NCBI GenBank assembly: GCA_002724185.1
Contig: PBOB01000027.1
Location: 16,443-80,442 of the forward strand
From: Acidiferrobacteraceae bacterium
GTDB lineage: Bacteria; Pseudomonadota; Gammaproteobacteria; Arenicellales; UBA868
Reading direction: 5' to 3'
DNA: 64,000 bases
Shown: positions 1-8,743 of the stretch, piece after piece
How positions within the stretch are numbered: position 1 is the first letter of the stretch
How the letters are laid out: every line of letters starts with the position of its first letter
The notes under the pieces: generated by a model
Told to the model about the DNA's origin: nothing
Database searches by the model: none
Seen by the model: the letters and a program-made list of their open reading frames with translations, nothing else
Made by a program: the position numbers and the translations under genes

Positions 1-96
1 AACTCTCGCTTGGCGCGGAATGTATTGAGGTCGCAGGGCGTGTGCGTTCTATATCGCTATACCTACCCCGATAATGGGTTTTATAATCCGCGATAA
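1..96 (+). CDS. C-terminal end of an unidentified protein (partial)
   Basis: The first frame is open from the window edge to a TAA at 94-96 and gives 31 residues ending in YPDNGFYNPR. Only the tail of the gene is inside the window, so the family cannot be named. The next gene starts 31 bases downstream on the same strand, which suggests co-transcription. It could also be a chance open frame; the short length limits certainty. Confidence 0.35.
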   Translation, partial: NSRLARNVLRSQGVCVLYRYTYPDNGFYNPR

Positions 97-127
97 TAGA
101 AGCTATCATTAATTTCTAGTAGCGCCT

Positions 128-1078
128 ATGAAGATCAAAATCGAAACATTTAGACAAGAAACATTTCCAATCGATCCCGATGCAGTCAAGCAAATTGACA
201 TCTTGGATGTGCAGACAATAAGTGGTACAGAAGTCGAGAATCCTTGCAAAATACCGATTTTGTACTGTGAGTTTAGTAATATTGTATTCCTCGAGTTTTG
301 CCCAACAGAAGAAACAGCAAACAATCTGTATATTGGTGCTGAGCGGCGGTTAGCTGAAAGGATTGGTGCTAAGAGCCGAGAACGTGTCCGAAGAATTATG
401 CGTGTTTTAAGATCCAGCGGATTATCTGTCCCAGATAAACCAAAATTATTGGAGATTGGTTGTGGTTTTGGATTTAATGTTTCCTCTATGGCTGCGAAGC
501 TGCGAGGAGTTGCTTATGGTATCGAACCATCGATGCATGTTAGCGAGATATGCGAAGAGAATGGTGTAAAGCTTATAGGCAATGATATAAGTGCTATTGG
601 TGATTCTGGCATAGATTTTGATATTGTCATCATGATTCAGTCTCTAGAGCACATTATTGATCCTAATAAGTGTATCGAGATGATCAAATCTTCTGCTAAA
701 CCAGGAATGATTTTCTTGATCGAGGTGCCCGATGTTCAAGTAACAACAAATGTTTCAGTCTGGCATCCATTTTGCTATTCACCCCGTGGACTACATTTAT
801 TACTAAATAGGCACGGTTTTAGAGTTTTGGCTTGTAATTCTAGAATAACTGATAAGCGGCAGTTTACAGATATTGATCTAGCGGCTGTTTATACAGGCGG
901 CATTGTAGAAGACCAGGGCAGTTCTTTAACAACCCCTAAGACGGTTGAGGAGTTTGTCGCAGATCAACTACGGCTCAATCCAAGTGCGAGTGAGCGAAAA
1001 ATAAGAGATATAGCATTCCGCTGGTCGGTATCTATGCAGCTACTTAAGCGCAGAGCGATGGGTATATCGATCGATTAA
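128..1078 (+). CDS. class I SAM-dependent methyltransferase
   Basis: The 316-residue protein has a Rossmann-type methyltransferase core in its middle. The SAM-binding motif I, LLEIGCGFGFN, is at residues 107-117, and a motif II/III stretch FDIVIMIQSLEHI is at about 154-166, typical of the Methyltransf_11/23 group that includes UbiG-like and polysaccharide or lipid methyltransferases. The first 90 residues are unlike standard family members and may bind substrate. No signal peptide or membrane segment is visible, so it should be cytosolic. The substrate cannot be inferred. It lies 31 bases after the truncated frame at the window edge and 255 bases before an MTHFR-like gene on the same strand. 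The Shine-Dalgarno is weak. Confidence 0.8.
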   Translation: MKIKIETFRQETFPIDPDAVKQIDILDVQTISGTEVENPCKIPILYCEFSNIVFLEFCPTEETANNLYIGAERRLAERIGAKSRERVRRIMRVLRSSGLSVPDKPKLLEIGCGFGFNVSSMAAKLRGVAYGIEPSMHVSEICEENGVKLIGNDISAIGDSGIDFDIVIMIQSLEHIIDPNKCIEMIKSSAKPGMIFLIEVPDVQVTTNVSVWHPFCYSPRGLHLLLNRHGFRVLACNSRITDKRQFTDIDLAAVYTGGIVEDQGSSLTTPKTVEEFVADQLRLNPSASERKIRDIAFRWSVSMQLLKRRAMGISID

Positions 1079-1333
1079 TGCTTCTCAATCTTGTGGATAG
1101 ACGCTCCTAAGGTTTCCCGCTTTATGCTACTGAATTCATTTTAGGTTAGACCTGTTTTTTGCATACACAGAATAAAAGAAAATTGGAGTAGTTGACACCA
1201 GTGCTAGGTATATACTCTATCGCTAGTGAATAGATCGTCGGCTGTTATTTGGCGGTACGTACTTTATGCGTTGATTGGGATCGTACGACTTTGCTTACTC
1301 GCTCATGTAATTTGTAGGTGGTAACCAGATTGA

Positions 1334-2251
1334 TTGACAACAAAAATGCAAGATATAGATAATAATTCTCTAGAATCAACGATCAAGCAGTTCATAGGCG
1401 ACTGGACTATTGAGGTAACACCAGGCGGTGCTAAAAAGATTACTGATTTTAGAGAATATCTTAAGCCTGGAACAACTGTATATATAACCTTCTTGCCAGG
1501 GTCAGATTTCTCGGACACTATCCATACTGCACATAAGCTTCGAGAAGATGGCATGATTCCTGTGCCACATTTGGCAGCTAGAAGTATTCCGTCTGAGACT
1601 TGGCTGACCAATCACCTTGAAAAAATGAAGCGTGAACTGACTTTGGATCATGTATTGCTTATAGGCGGTGGTGTTTCCACACCAGTTGGAGATTTTGAGG
1701 ATACCATGCAGTTACTGGATACTGGCTTATTTGAGAAATTTGATATAAATAATATCGGTGTTGCGGGCCACCCTGAGGGTAGTCCAGATATTTCCAACGA
1801 TGCAATTCAATCCGCTATGGAATGGAAAAACAATTATGCGGCTAGGACAGGCTTTAGCCTTTATATGACAACGCAGTTTATCTTTGAAGCGACACCAGTA
1901 ATCGAATGGGAGGCACGAATTAGTAACAGTGGTAATAGACTGCCTATCAAAGTTGGTGTTCCTGGAATTGCTACGCTTAAGACCCTTCTAAACCATGCCC
2001 GAGCATGTGGAATTGGGCCATCAATGAGATTCTTGACGAGGCAAGCTCGAAATGTTTCGAAATTGATGCATCCTATCAGTCCAGATGCTTTGATATTAGA
2101 TTTAGCAAGACATTATGCCGGGAGGGAGTCTTCAATTGCAGGAATCCATGTATATCCGCTTGGCGGTTTAAAGAAGTCCGCAGCCTGGTTTTCAACTGTT
2201 AGTGATCAGGAATTTGAGGTAGACTTGGCTGAAAAGAGGTTGATTTTATAA
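1334..2251 (+). CDS. methylenetetrahydrofolate reductase-like protein
   Basis: The 305-residue protein matches the MetF flavoprotein TIM barrel, close to the usual 290-300 residues. Visible family features are WTIEVTPGGAKK near residue 24, whose Glu27 sits where MetF has its catalytic Glu; PHLAAR (78-83); LLIGGG (108-113); AGHPEG (144-149); TQFIF (170-174); and GVPG (208-211). MetF interconverts methylene- and methyl-THF using FAD. The motifs are those of the divergent MetF-like proteins often found with C1-demethylation genes rather than of methionine-biosynthetic MetF. The start is TTG at 1334, chosen because AGGTGG lies about 11 bases upstream; an ATG at 1346 lacks a ribosome binding site. 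An MttB-family gene lies 2 kb downstream on the opposite strand, so a role in oxidising methyl-THF is possible (inference). Confidence 0.78.
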   Translation: MTTKMQDIDNNSLESTIKQFIGDWTIEVTPGGAKKITDFREYLKPGTTVYITFLPGSDFSDTIHTAHKLREDGMIPVPHLAARSIPSETWLTNHLEKMKRELTLDHVLLIGGGVSTPVGDFEDTMQLLDTGLFEKFDINNIGVAGHPEGSPDISNDAIQSAMEWKNNYAARTGFSLYMTTQFIFEATPVIEWEARISNSGNRLPIKVGVPGIATLKTLLNHARACGIGPSMRFLTRQARNVSKLMHPISPDALILDLARHYAGRESSIAGIHVYPLGGLKKSAAWFSTVSDQEFEVDLAEKRLIL

Positions 2252-2322
2252 TTCCCACTCTCTAGATTGAAAGCAGTGCATCTTGGATTTCTTATTCCGC
2301 CGTCGTAGATCATGGACAAAGT

Positions 2323-3252
2323 ATGAAACGCTGCATATTTGTTGATACCGATACTGCGAGTGATGATGCGGTGGCACTGATGATGGCTTTCAAGCATTTC
2401 GATACATCTTTGGTTGGGATAGGTATAGTTGCTGGGAACGTTCCCCTAGAACAAGCAACTCAAAATGCCCTGTTTGTCCGCTCCTTGTGCGGAATGAATA
2501 CCCCGATCCACATGGGAGCTGCGCAACCACTAGTTAGACCACTTCAAACTGCACAAAATGTACATGGTGTAGATGGCATGGGAGACATAAGTTTACCGAT
2601 CGGTGGTCGAACTCCAGATGCTGGCCATGCAGTCAATGCATTAATTGCTGCTGCAGCCCGCTACTCCGGACATCTAGAGGTCATAACACTTGGACCGTTA
2701 ACCAACCTTGCAATTGCTCTATCTGTGGCACCGGAGATAGTGAGTCAGATTAAGCGTTGCGTTATCATGGGTGGCACAAGCGATAGTTGTGGCAACATCA
2801 CGCCAGTATCAGAGTTTAATCTTTGGGTTGATCCGGAGGCAGCGCGAATCGTATTTTCATCAAGTCTGAACAAGGTTATGGTTGGTTGGGATATATCTAG
2901 AAAGTATGCGGTATTTAATGATGCCGAAGCTTCAGAGTTACGAGAAATAGGTACAGAAAAAGCCCGAATTGCGATAGATATCCAGAGAGTCGTGAAACAA
3001 TTTGCTAGAGAAGAATTTGGTTTGGATGGATTTGACCTACCAGATCCTATTGCTATGGCAGTTCTATTGTCTGATGATTGTATTATCCGGAAGGGCAATG
3101 CATCAGTGGGCATTGATCTCCAGTCCGGCTCTACACGGGGTATGACTATTATTGATGACAGTAACTTTTTTGAGCGCGAACAAGATACCGTAATCGTTTT
3201 AGAGGCTAGTCGTCAATACTTTGTTGATCGCCTAGGTGAAGCGCTACAATAG
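2323..3252 (+). CDS. nucleoside hydrolase (IunH/RihA-type family)
   Basis: This is a 309-residue member of the inosine/uridine-preferring nucleoside hydrolase family, which cleaves the N-glycosidic bond of nucleosides to base plus ribose. The calcium-binding signature DTDTASDD is at residues 8-15 (Asp8, Asp10, Asp14, Asp15). Other conserved blocks are LGPLTNLA (123-130), MGG (149-151), the ribose-binding EFNLWVDPEAA (164-174) and a final metal Asp in LPDPIA (Asp244). In classical enzymes the residue before that Asp is a His that protonates the leaving base; here it is Pro243, so substrate choice may differ. It is cytosolic by sequence. It lies 71 bases after the MTHFR-like gene on the same strand. 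Confidence 0.88.
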   Translation: MKRCIFVDTDTASDDAVALMMAFKHFDTSLVGIGIVAGNVPLEQATQNALFVRSLCGMNTPIHMGAAQPLVRPLQTAQNVHGVDGMGDISLPIGGRTPDAGHAVNALIAAAARYSGHLEVITLGPLTNLAIALSVAPEIVSQIKRCVIMGGTSDSCGNITPVSEFNLWVDPEAARIVFSSSLNKVMVGWDISRKYAVFNDAEASELREIGTEKARIAIDIQRVVKQFAREEFGLDGFDLPDPIAMAVLLSDDCIIRKGNASVGIDLQSGSTRGMTIIDDSNFFEREQDTVIVLEASRQYFVDRLGEALQ

Positions 3253-3336
3253 TCTAGATGCTAAGCTAGTTTAATGGCTAACTACTGTGTGCTATGAAAT
3301 AAGGCCGGTGGGTAATAGAGCGTAGTGTGTAGTAGT

Positions 3337-3489
3337 CTATAGCTTGTCGTCTAACCTCATCATTCCAGCTAGGACGGCAACTAGTACGACAATTAGTGCC
3401 AGCCATGTTTTTTCTGGCATTTGCACTGTGATGACAAGCGCAAATATCAATGCGCAGAGAAATACAATATATTTAAATTTACCTGCCAC
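3337..3489 (-). CDS. small two-helix membrane protein (50 aa)
   Basis: Reading the complement, a GTG at 3489 opens a 50-codon frame ending at a TAG at 3337-3339. The product has a hydrophobic segment at residues 7-22 (YIVFLCALIFALVITV), a short polar turn QMPEKTW, a second helix at about 29-44, and a charged end RLDDKL. This pattern is typical of genuine small inner-membrane proteins. It starts 15 bases after the stop codon of the TauD-type dioxygenase and is in the same reading frame, so translational coupling or occasional TGA readthrough is possible. No clear Shine-Dalgarno is present. The function is unknown. Confidence 0.5.
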   Translation of the reverse strand: MAGKFKYIVFLCALIFALVITVQMPEKTWLALIVVLVAVLAGMMRLDDKL

Positions 3490-3504
3490 AATTATCTGCT
3501 TAGA

Positions 3505-4344
3505 TCATCGTGGGAGAGATGACTGAATTGGTGAGCCCTTTATAACAATGCGATGCATTATCCTACGATAACCATCGTAATCATTGATTGAGGTATGCCA
3601 GGTTGACTGATTATCCCATATAGTAATAGTGCCTGGAGCATGCCGTAGTCGGCAAGTAAACCTAATGTCACTAGCATGTCGGTAAAGGAATTGCAGTAGC
3701 GATTCACTTTCTGCCTCGCTAAGCTCTTCAACATGCGTAGTAAAATCTTTATTTACATACAAGCACTCTTTACCAGATAATGGGTGCTTAATAACGACAG
3801 GATGAATTACATGATGTACTGCCAGTTCTGAGTTTAAAACTCGGCCATCTTGATGAGTTTCATATTGTTTTTTTGCGGTGTAGCCAAAAACATGGTCGTT
3901 AGAGTGATGCGCTGAAAGACCCCGTAAAAAATTTTTCATCGATTCTGAAAGTGCGCCAAAAGCAGATGACATTGATGAGAAGCCAGTATCACCTCCAACT
4001 TCCGGCGCTTCAATGGTATGCAGCATTGACGCCATGCACGGCACTACATCATATGAATGGTCTGTGTGCCAACTTTCACCAATTGCCATTCTCTGTTGTG
4101 GCTCCTTAATGATAAGAGAGATTTCAGGATAATCCGGATGAGGAGTAAAGAATTTGTTAATGTTTATCTCGCCAAACTTCTGTGCAAACCGTATCTGTTC
4201 TTCTGGAGTGACCGACTGATCACGAATTGCAATGACCCCATATTTGACGAACGCTCGATGAATTTCTTTAAAGCTGGACGGCTCGCGTACATCTACATCG
4301 GAAATCTCAGCTCCCAAAACACCAGTTAGAGGGCGAATCTTCAT
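3505..4344 (-). CDS. TauD/TfdA-family Fe(II)/2-oxoglutarate dioxygenase
   Basis: The 279-residue protein is a full-length TauD-type oxygenase, a family that hydroxylates small substrates such as taurine, sulfonates, herbicides or betaines using Fe(II), O2 and 2-oxoglutarate. The facial triad is visible as HTD (His93, Asp95) and a distal His250 in WDNQSTWH. The 2-oxoglutarate-binding Thr120 (GGDTGF) and Arg in YRRIMHR (about 260-266) are in place. The N-terminal GAEISDVDV (11-19) is also typical. It is cytosolic. The substrate is unknown; the motif pattern does not separate taurine from other substrates. It is followed directly by a small membrane protein frame and preceded by an MttB-family gene on the same strand. 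Confidence 0.88.
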   Translation of the reverse strand: MKIRPLTGVLGAEISDVDVREPSSFKEIHRAFVKYGVIAIRDQSVTPEEQIRFAQKFGEININKFFTPHPDYPEISLIIKEPQQRMAIGESWHTDHSYDVVPCMASMLHTIEAPEVGGDTGFSSMSSAFGALSESMKNFLRGLSAHHSNDHVFGYTAKKQYETHQDGRVLNSELAVHHVIHPVVIKHPLSGKECLYVNKDFTTHVEELSEAESESLLQFLYRHASDIRFTCRLRHAPGTITIWDNQSTWHTSINDYDGYRRIMHRIVIKGSPIQSSLPR

Positions 4345-4496
4345 AAGTTGCTCTATGCTAGCCAGTACTCAGTATAGACTCAAGATTAGCATGCAACTAA
4401 TACTAATGACTAGGCTTCTTGCTATTGAGGCCTCAACCAGCATTATGTCGAAATAGCGCATACTAATACCTATTGACGCCATGTTGGTTAAGACAG

Positions 4497-6056
4497 CTAG
4501 AAGTCCGTTGGTGCGCCACCCTCTAACTTTCGTCTCTCAACGAATTCATAAAGCTCTTCCTTAATATCTGCTCTCATCTTCGGTGGTTCATAATGCTTCA
4601 GTGCCTTTTTGTATAGCCGATTTGCGCGTTGCACCGTTGATATCGCTCCTCGTTCTGTCCAGTTTTCGAAGCTGCTCCAATCTGATAGGAATGGTTCATA
4701 GAACGCAGTCTGATAGCGCGATTGGGTATGTGCACTGCCTAGGAAGTGACCAGTAGGTCCGACATCTTTGATTGCTTCGATTGCTAAATCATCATCGCTA
4801 ACATTAATAGGCCGGTGGTAATAGATCATTTGCTGCAGCATTTCGCAATCGATTACGACTTTTTCAAAGCTCGCACATAAACCACCTTCCATCCAGCCCG
4901 CGGCGTGATAAACAATGTTTGCTTGGGCGCTTGAGCAGGCCCAGATCGATGCTGCGCTTTCCCATGTTGCCTGAGGATCGGGATAGTTTGCGGCATTAGC
5001 GTTAGACGCTCGCCAGGGTAAACCATAGTGCCGGGCTAACTGGCCTGAAATTTGGGTAGCCCGTACATATTCGGGCGTGCCGAAAGCAGGAGCTCCTGTT
5101 CTCATATCAACATTTGAAGTAAATGAGCCATAGGCGACTGGTGCACCGGGACGAACTAACTGCAAAAGTGCCAGTGCTGCTAGACATTCTGCAGTTTGCT
5201 GAGCAAGCGCGCCAGCTAGTGTTACGGGGGCCATCGCACCAGACAGGGTGAATGGAGTCACGATGACCAATTGGTTCTTACGAACCATGCGCATGGCGCC
5301 ATCAAGCATAGGCCAGTCGTATTTTAGGGGAGATGATGAGTTAATATTAGTAAGCATTCGTGGTTGCTGGACGAATTCTTCTTCATTGAGGCCCGCTGCG
5401 ATGCGCATCATAGCTATCGCATCTTCAACCCGTTCTGCACCAAGAGAGTACGCGTGTAAAACTTTATCTGTTAGTATCAGTGTGTCTAGCAAGGCGTCTA
5501 AATGGCGAATGGATGGATGTATATCTATTGGTTCAACCGGGTATCCTCCCGTGAAGTGAATACAATTAAATATCTGTGCGAGTTTTAGAAGATTACGGAA
5601 GTCTTCTCTATTTCCGATACGACGACCATGATCTAGGTCAGAAACATTGGGGGGGCTTGCTACCATTCCAAACGCTGCAGAAGAGCCACCAAGTATAAGA
5701 GAGCGTTGCGGATCTCGCGGACATAGTGTCACCGTTGAGGGTGCCTTCTCTATAAGCTCCATCACAAATGCACGATCCATACGTACGGTTGGGGAATCAG
5801 TCGAGACATCGCAGCCGCCATGCTTAAGTATCTCGCGAGCCTCACTATGTAGAAAATCTATACCAATTTCCTCGATGATGCGCATTGCCGCCCCATGAAT
5901 GCTTTGCAATTCGTCTTCACTAAGAGGCTCAATCGGCGCATCAGAAAAGACTGGCTGTTTCCAGTCCAGCTGTTCTATCCATGATTCTTGGTTTTTGCGT
6001 TGACGAATGTGTCTCCGAGAGCGACGGTTAGATATTGATGATTCTGGTGAAGTCAT
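4497..6056 (-). CDS. MttB-family trimethylamine/betaine-type methyltransferase
   Basis: The 519-residue protein belongs to the MttB superfamily of corrinoid-dependent methyltransferases. After a basic N-terminus (SRRHIRQRK, about residues 12-20) comes the conserved PLSEDELQSIHGAAMRIIEE segment, and a family-typical glycine-rich TIM-barrel body runs to the end. The archetype MttB demethylates trimethylamine using pyrrolysine at an in-frame TAG. This frame has no internal stop, so it is of the non-pyrrolysine class, whose characterised members use glycine betaine, proline betaine or carnitine and pass the methyl group to a corrinoid protein. No corrinoid-binding partner gene is visible in the window. 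The MTHFR-like gene at 1.3-2.2 kb could handle the methyl group (inference). Substrate unknown. Confidence 0.87.
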   Translation of the reverse strand: MTSPESSISNRRSRRHIRQRKNQESWIEQLDWKQPVFSDAPIEPLSEDELQSIHGAAMRIIEEIGIDFLHSEAREILKHGGCDVSTDSPTVRMDRAFVMELIEKAPSTVTLCPRDPQRSLILGGSSAAFGMVASPPNVSDLDHGRRIGNREDFRNLLKLAQIFNCIHFTGGYPVEPIDIHPSIRHLDALLDTLILTDKVLHAYSLGAERVEDAIAMMRIAAGLNEEEFVQQPRMLTNINSSSPLKYDWPMLDGAMRMVRKNQLVIVTPFTLSGAMAPVTLAGALAQQTAECLAALALLQLVRPGAPVAYGSFTSNVDMRTGAPAFGTPEYVRATQISGQLARHYGLPWRASNANAANYPDPQATWESAASIWACSSAQANIVYHAAGWMEGGLCASFEKVVIDCEMLQQMIYYHRPINVSDDDLAIEAIKDVGPTGHFLGSAHTQSRYQTAFYEPFLSDWSSFENWTERGAISTVQRANRLYKKALKHYEPPKMRADIKEELYEFVERRKLEGGAPTDF

Positions 6057-6125
6057 TGCAAATAAATTGTTAGCACAATAGAAATGAATTATTCAATTAC
6101 TCATATTAGGAAACAGATGCGCCCA

Positions 6126-7022
6126 TCATTCACCATGATGCAGTATTTTGAATGATTTTGAGCTCGGCTGGAACTGGCGAGGAGACCAGCCGAATGCTGA
6201 GATAGCATCGCTATGATCATAGCAAAGATTTTCTTCCATTCTTTTTAGCATTTCTGGTGTTAGGTCTTCATTATTGGGCATAGATTTAAGTATATTTAAC
6301 GTGATACGGAGAATGGGTGCTGGTATTGTGATTATTCTCGGCTTTAGACCTACCTCTATAAACAGTCTTTCAATTATATTGCGATAAGTGAGGGTCTCGC
6401 CCCCAGCTAATATATATGTTTGAGTTTCACCAAACCCATTACTTGCGCAATCCAGGCAGAGATCGGCAATGTCCTTGGCATGAACGGGTTGTCGCAAGCC
6501 AGCACCTTCCCCAGTCATAGGAAAAAATTTGAAGATTCTAATAAGCTTGGCCAAGCGATTAATATTTCTATTGCGGGCGCCGCCATATATCATTGTTGGT
6601 CTTAGTATTAGCGCTGAGCGTTTACCGCTCGAAAAATTCTGATTAACCCATTGCTCACCTCTATGTAGCTGAGCCGCAATTAATTGCTCTTTAGTGTTTG
6701 TACTATTAGCCTTAGAAAGAATACTAGTTGAGCTAATAGCGATAAGTTTTCTTGCCCCGATTGCTTCCAGAATATCTCTATAGTCTGGCAATTTCCAAAT
6801 AGGCATTAAACTGATGACCATTGATGCTGCAACCATGTTATTAGCCACTAATTTTCTATAGTCTGAAGGAAGAAATAATCTAACGTTATGCTTATCGTTA
6901 TTTCGTCGGGCTCTGGTAGTGATACTGTCAATAATCCAGCCATCTGCAATGAGCTGGGGGCATAGATAAGAGCCTATGTCGCTATTAGCCCCAAAGATTA
7001 AAATATTTTTGGGGTTTTCCAT
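6126..7022 (-). CDS. NAD-dependent epimerase/dehydratase-family protein
   Basis: This 298-residue extended short-chain dehydrogenase has the dinucleotide motif GANSDIG at residues 11-17. Conserved epimerase features follow: the central ISSTS strand, RPTMIYGG around residues 142-149, and RQPVHAKDIADLC. The classical YxxxK catalytic pair is not recognisable, as is common in atypical members acting as NADH-binding or sugar-modifying proteins. Related sequences are frequently annotated as nucleotide-sugar epimerases in surface-polysaccharide clusters, but no such cluster is present here. It lies 69 bases before the MttB gene on the same strand. Substrate and reaction are uncertain. Confidence 0.75.
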   Translation of the reverse strand: MENPKNILIFGANSDIGSYLCPQLIADGWIIDSITTRARRNNDKHNVRLFLPSDYRKLVANNMVAASMVISLMPIWKLPDYRDILEAIGARKLIAISSTSILSKANSTNTKEQLIAAQLHRGEQWVNQNFSSGKRSALILRPTMIYGGARNRNINRLAKLIRIFKFFPMTGEGAGLRQPVHAKDIADLCLDCASNGFGETQTYILAGGETLTYRNIIERLFIEVGLKPRIITIPAPILRITLNILKSMPNNEDLTPEMLKRMEENLCYDHSDAISAFGWSPRQFQPSSKSFKILHHGE

Positions 7023-7177
7023 AATGCCATTTGTCTAGGTTAGAGAATTGATCCGACATAGCCTTATAGTACATTGGTTTTCGAAAGCTGGATACCACAT
7101 AAAAATTCGGCAATGTTCTTGATATTAACTTGAGCTGCAGCTTGGTTATTGATTGCTATGCCTCATCTATCATGACC

Positions 7178-8743
7178 CTATCGCTCAGCAACAGAATCTG
7201 CCAGTGGCGAGTAGATGAATGACGCGCCTGTGCATTGTTGAGTAGTCGCGTCCCACCGGGCAATGCCAGGGCATGCAAAGAGATTTGGAAAGACGCCATG
7301 CTCGGCGGGTACTACATTATCTTGTTGACCTAATTGGTCAATAATATGTTGTTCGAGGCGAGAGTCGACACAAATATCTTGACCACTGCTAATATCTATT
7401 CGTGGTTGATGCATCGCGATCTCTGGCTCCATAGCGAAATCAATCATGAATGATATTAGTTGAACAACTGCGGAAGTGATTCGACGACCACCAGAAGCAC
7501 CAATAGCAAATTTTGATCCATCGTTCTCCAGTACAATTGCAGGACACATATTGGAAAGAGGTTGTTTTTTTGGCCCTAAAGAATTAGGGTGATTTGTTCG
7601 AGGATCAAACCACATGATCCCATTGTTCATTAGGATTCCAGTTTTTGGCAGGACAAGCTTAGATCCAAATAAAGAAAGCAAAGTTTGAGTAATGGCAACT
7701 ACATTTCCTTGTTGATCAATGACATTCAGATGAGTTGTTGAGGTATGCATTTTACTTTCAGGGGTGTCTCCCAGGTCTTGTAGTCGTTCGGCATAAGCCC
7801 GCTTTAGTGAGTTCGCGTAATGAATATATACCTTTGCGTCTAGGAGACTAGATGAATTGATTGAAAAAGATTCAAGAAGTTCGAGGGCTCGGAGCAGATT
7901 AGGTCCTGCACATAGGCCTGGCGAGGCAAAGATCTTTGAATCGCGATATTTGAAACCAGAAAGTTCCGTACATTGTGCCCTATAGCGCAGAAGATCATCT
8001 GCTCGAATATTAATTCCGACTGAAAGAAAATCATCAACTAAATCAGCGGCTAACCTTCCAGAATAGAATGTAGAAGGACCTTCGTTTGCTAATTGTTGGA
8101 GAGTTTCAGTCAGCCCAGTGAGTTTGATAGTTGGTGGTGGACCAGCCCACGCGCCCATGGGAACAAATCCACCTGGTAAATAAATAGATTGTGACGAAGG
8201 GAATTGGTTTAGTACAGATGCAGCAGAGGCAATTTTTAGGCTGGAATACCAGTCAACGCATAAGCCGCTTTCGGCTTGATGGATTGCGGGCGCCAGTAGT
8301 TTTATCCAAGGGAGACTAGAAAATCTTTTCGCAGCTTCAGCCATACCAGCAACAAAACCAGGTACAGCGACAGACGTTGGACCTAGAATGTTACGGTTTT
8401 CTAGAACTTCAGGCCAAGCAAATAAGTCAGAGTCGTATCCGCCAGACAGAGGAAATTTTGCAGGATCTAGTCTTATAGGAGCATTGACTCCGAAGTCAAT
8501 CGCAAAAGTTTTCCTTGTTTCTGCAATATACACTAGCATATATCCGCAACCACCAAGACCACTCATCCATGGCTCGACGACACCTAGGCTGAACGCAGAA
8601 GCGATGGCAGCATCAATTGCGTTGCCTCCCATCTCAAGAATGCTTGCGCCGGCCTGTGCAGCGATATAATGTTGCGCTGTCACAATTCCGCGATCAGACT
8701 TAACAGCCGGCTTGTTTATTGACCAGGTCTCTTTAGGCAGCAT
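7178..8743 (-). CDS. gamma-glutamyltransferase family protein
   Basis: The 521-residue protein is a GGT-family Ntn hydrolase. These enzymes cut themselves before a conserved Thr and then hydrolyse or transfer gamma-glutamyl groups, for example from glutathione; some relatives act as cephalosporin acylases. The nucleophile is Thr336 in STTHLNVID. Also visible are NAIDAAIA (41-48), GLGGCGYMLVY (62-72), GPTSVAVPGF (121-130) and, after the cleavage site, ASGGRR and HQPRID. E. coli GGT is exported, but no signal peptide is seen here: the sequence begins directly with the domain, so a cytosolic location is likely. It is separated from the upstream gene by a long non-coding region. Confidence 0.87.
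   Translation of the reverse strand: MLPKETWSINKPAVKSDRGIVTAQHYIAAQAGASILEMGGNAIDAAIASAFSLGVVEPWMSGLGGCGYMLVYIAETRKTFAIDFGVNAPIRLDPAKFPLSGGYDSDLFAWPEVLENRNILGPTSVAVPGFVAGMAEAAKRFSSLPWIKLLAPAIHQAESGLCVDWYSSLKIASAASVLNQFPSSQSIYLPGGFVPMGAWAGPPPTIKLTGLTETLQQLANEGPSTFYSGRLAADLVDDFLSVGINIRADDLLRYRAQCTELSGFKYRDSKIFASPGLCAGPNLLRALELLESFSINSSSLLDAKVYIHYANSLKRAYAERLQDLGDTPESKMHTSTTHLNVIDQQGNVVAITQTLLSLFGSKLVLPKTGILMNNGIMWFDPRTNHPNSLGPKKQPLSNMCPAIVLENDGSKFAIGASGGRRITSAVVQLISFMIDFAMEPEIAMHQPRIDISSGQDICVDSRLEQHIIDQLGQQDNVVPAEHGVFPNLFACPGIARWDATTQQCTGASFIYSPLADSVAER

Noticed and set aside
1192..1221. TTGACA followed by TATACT-like sequence before the MTHFR-like gene
   Set aside because: The spacer to the TATACT-like hexamer is 13 bases, too short for a standard promoter; hexamers at 17-18 bases fit poorly.
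4497..6056. Possible pyrrolysine-coded MttB
   Set aside because: The frame has no internal TAG and no pyl genes are seen, so it is of the non-pyrrolysine class.
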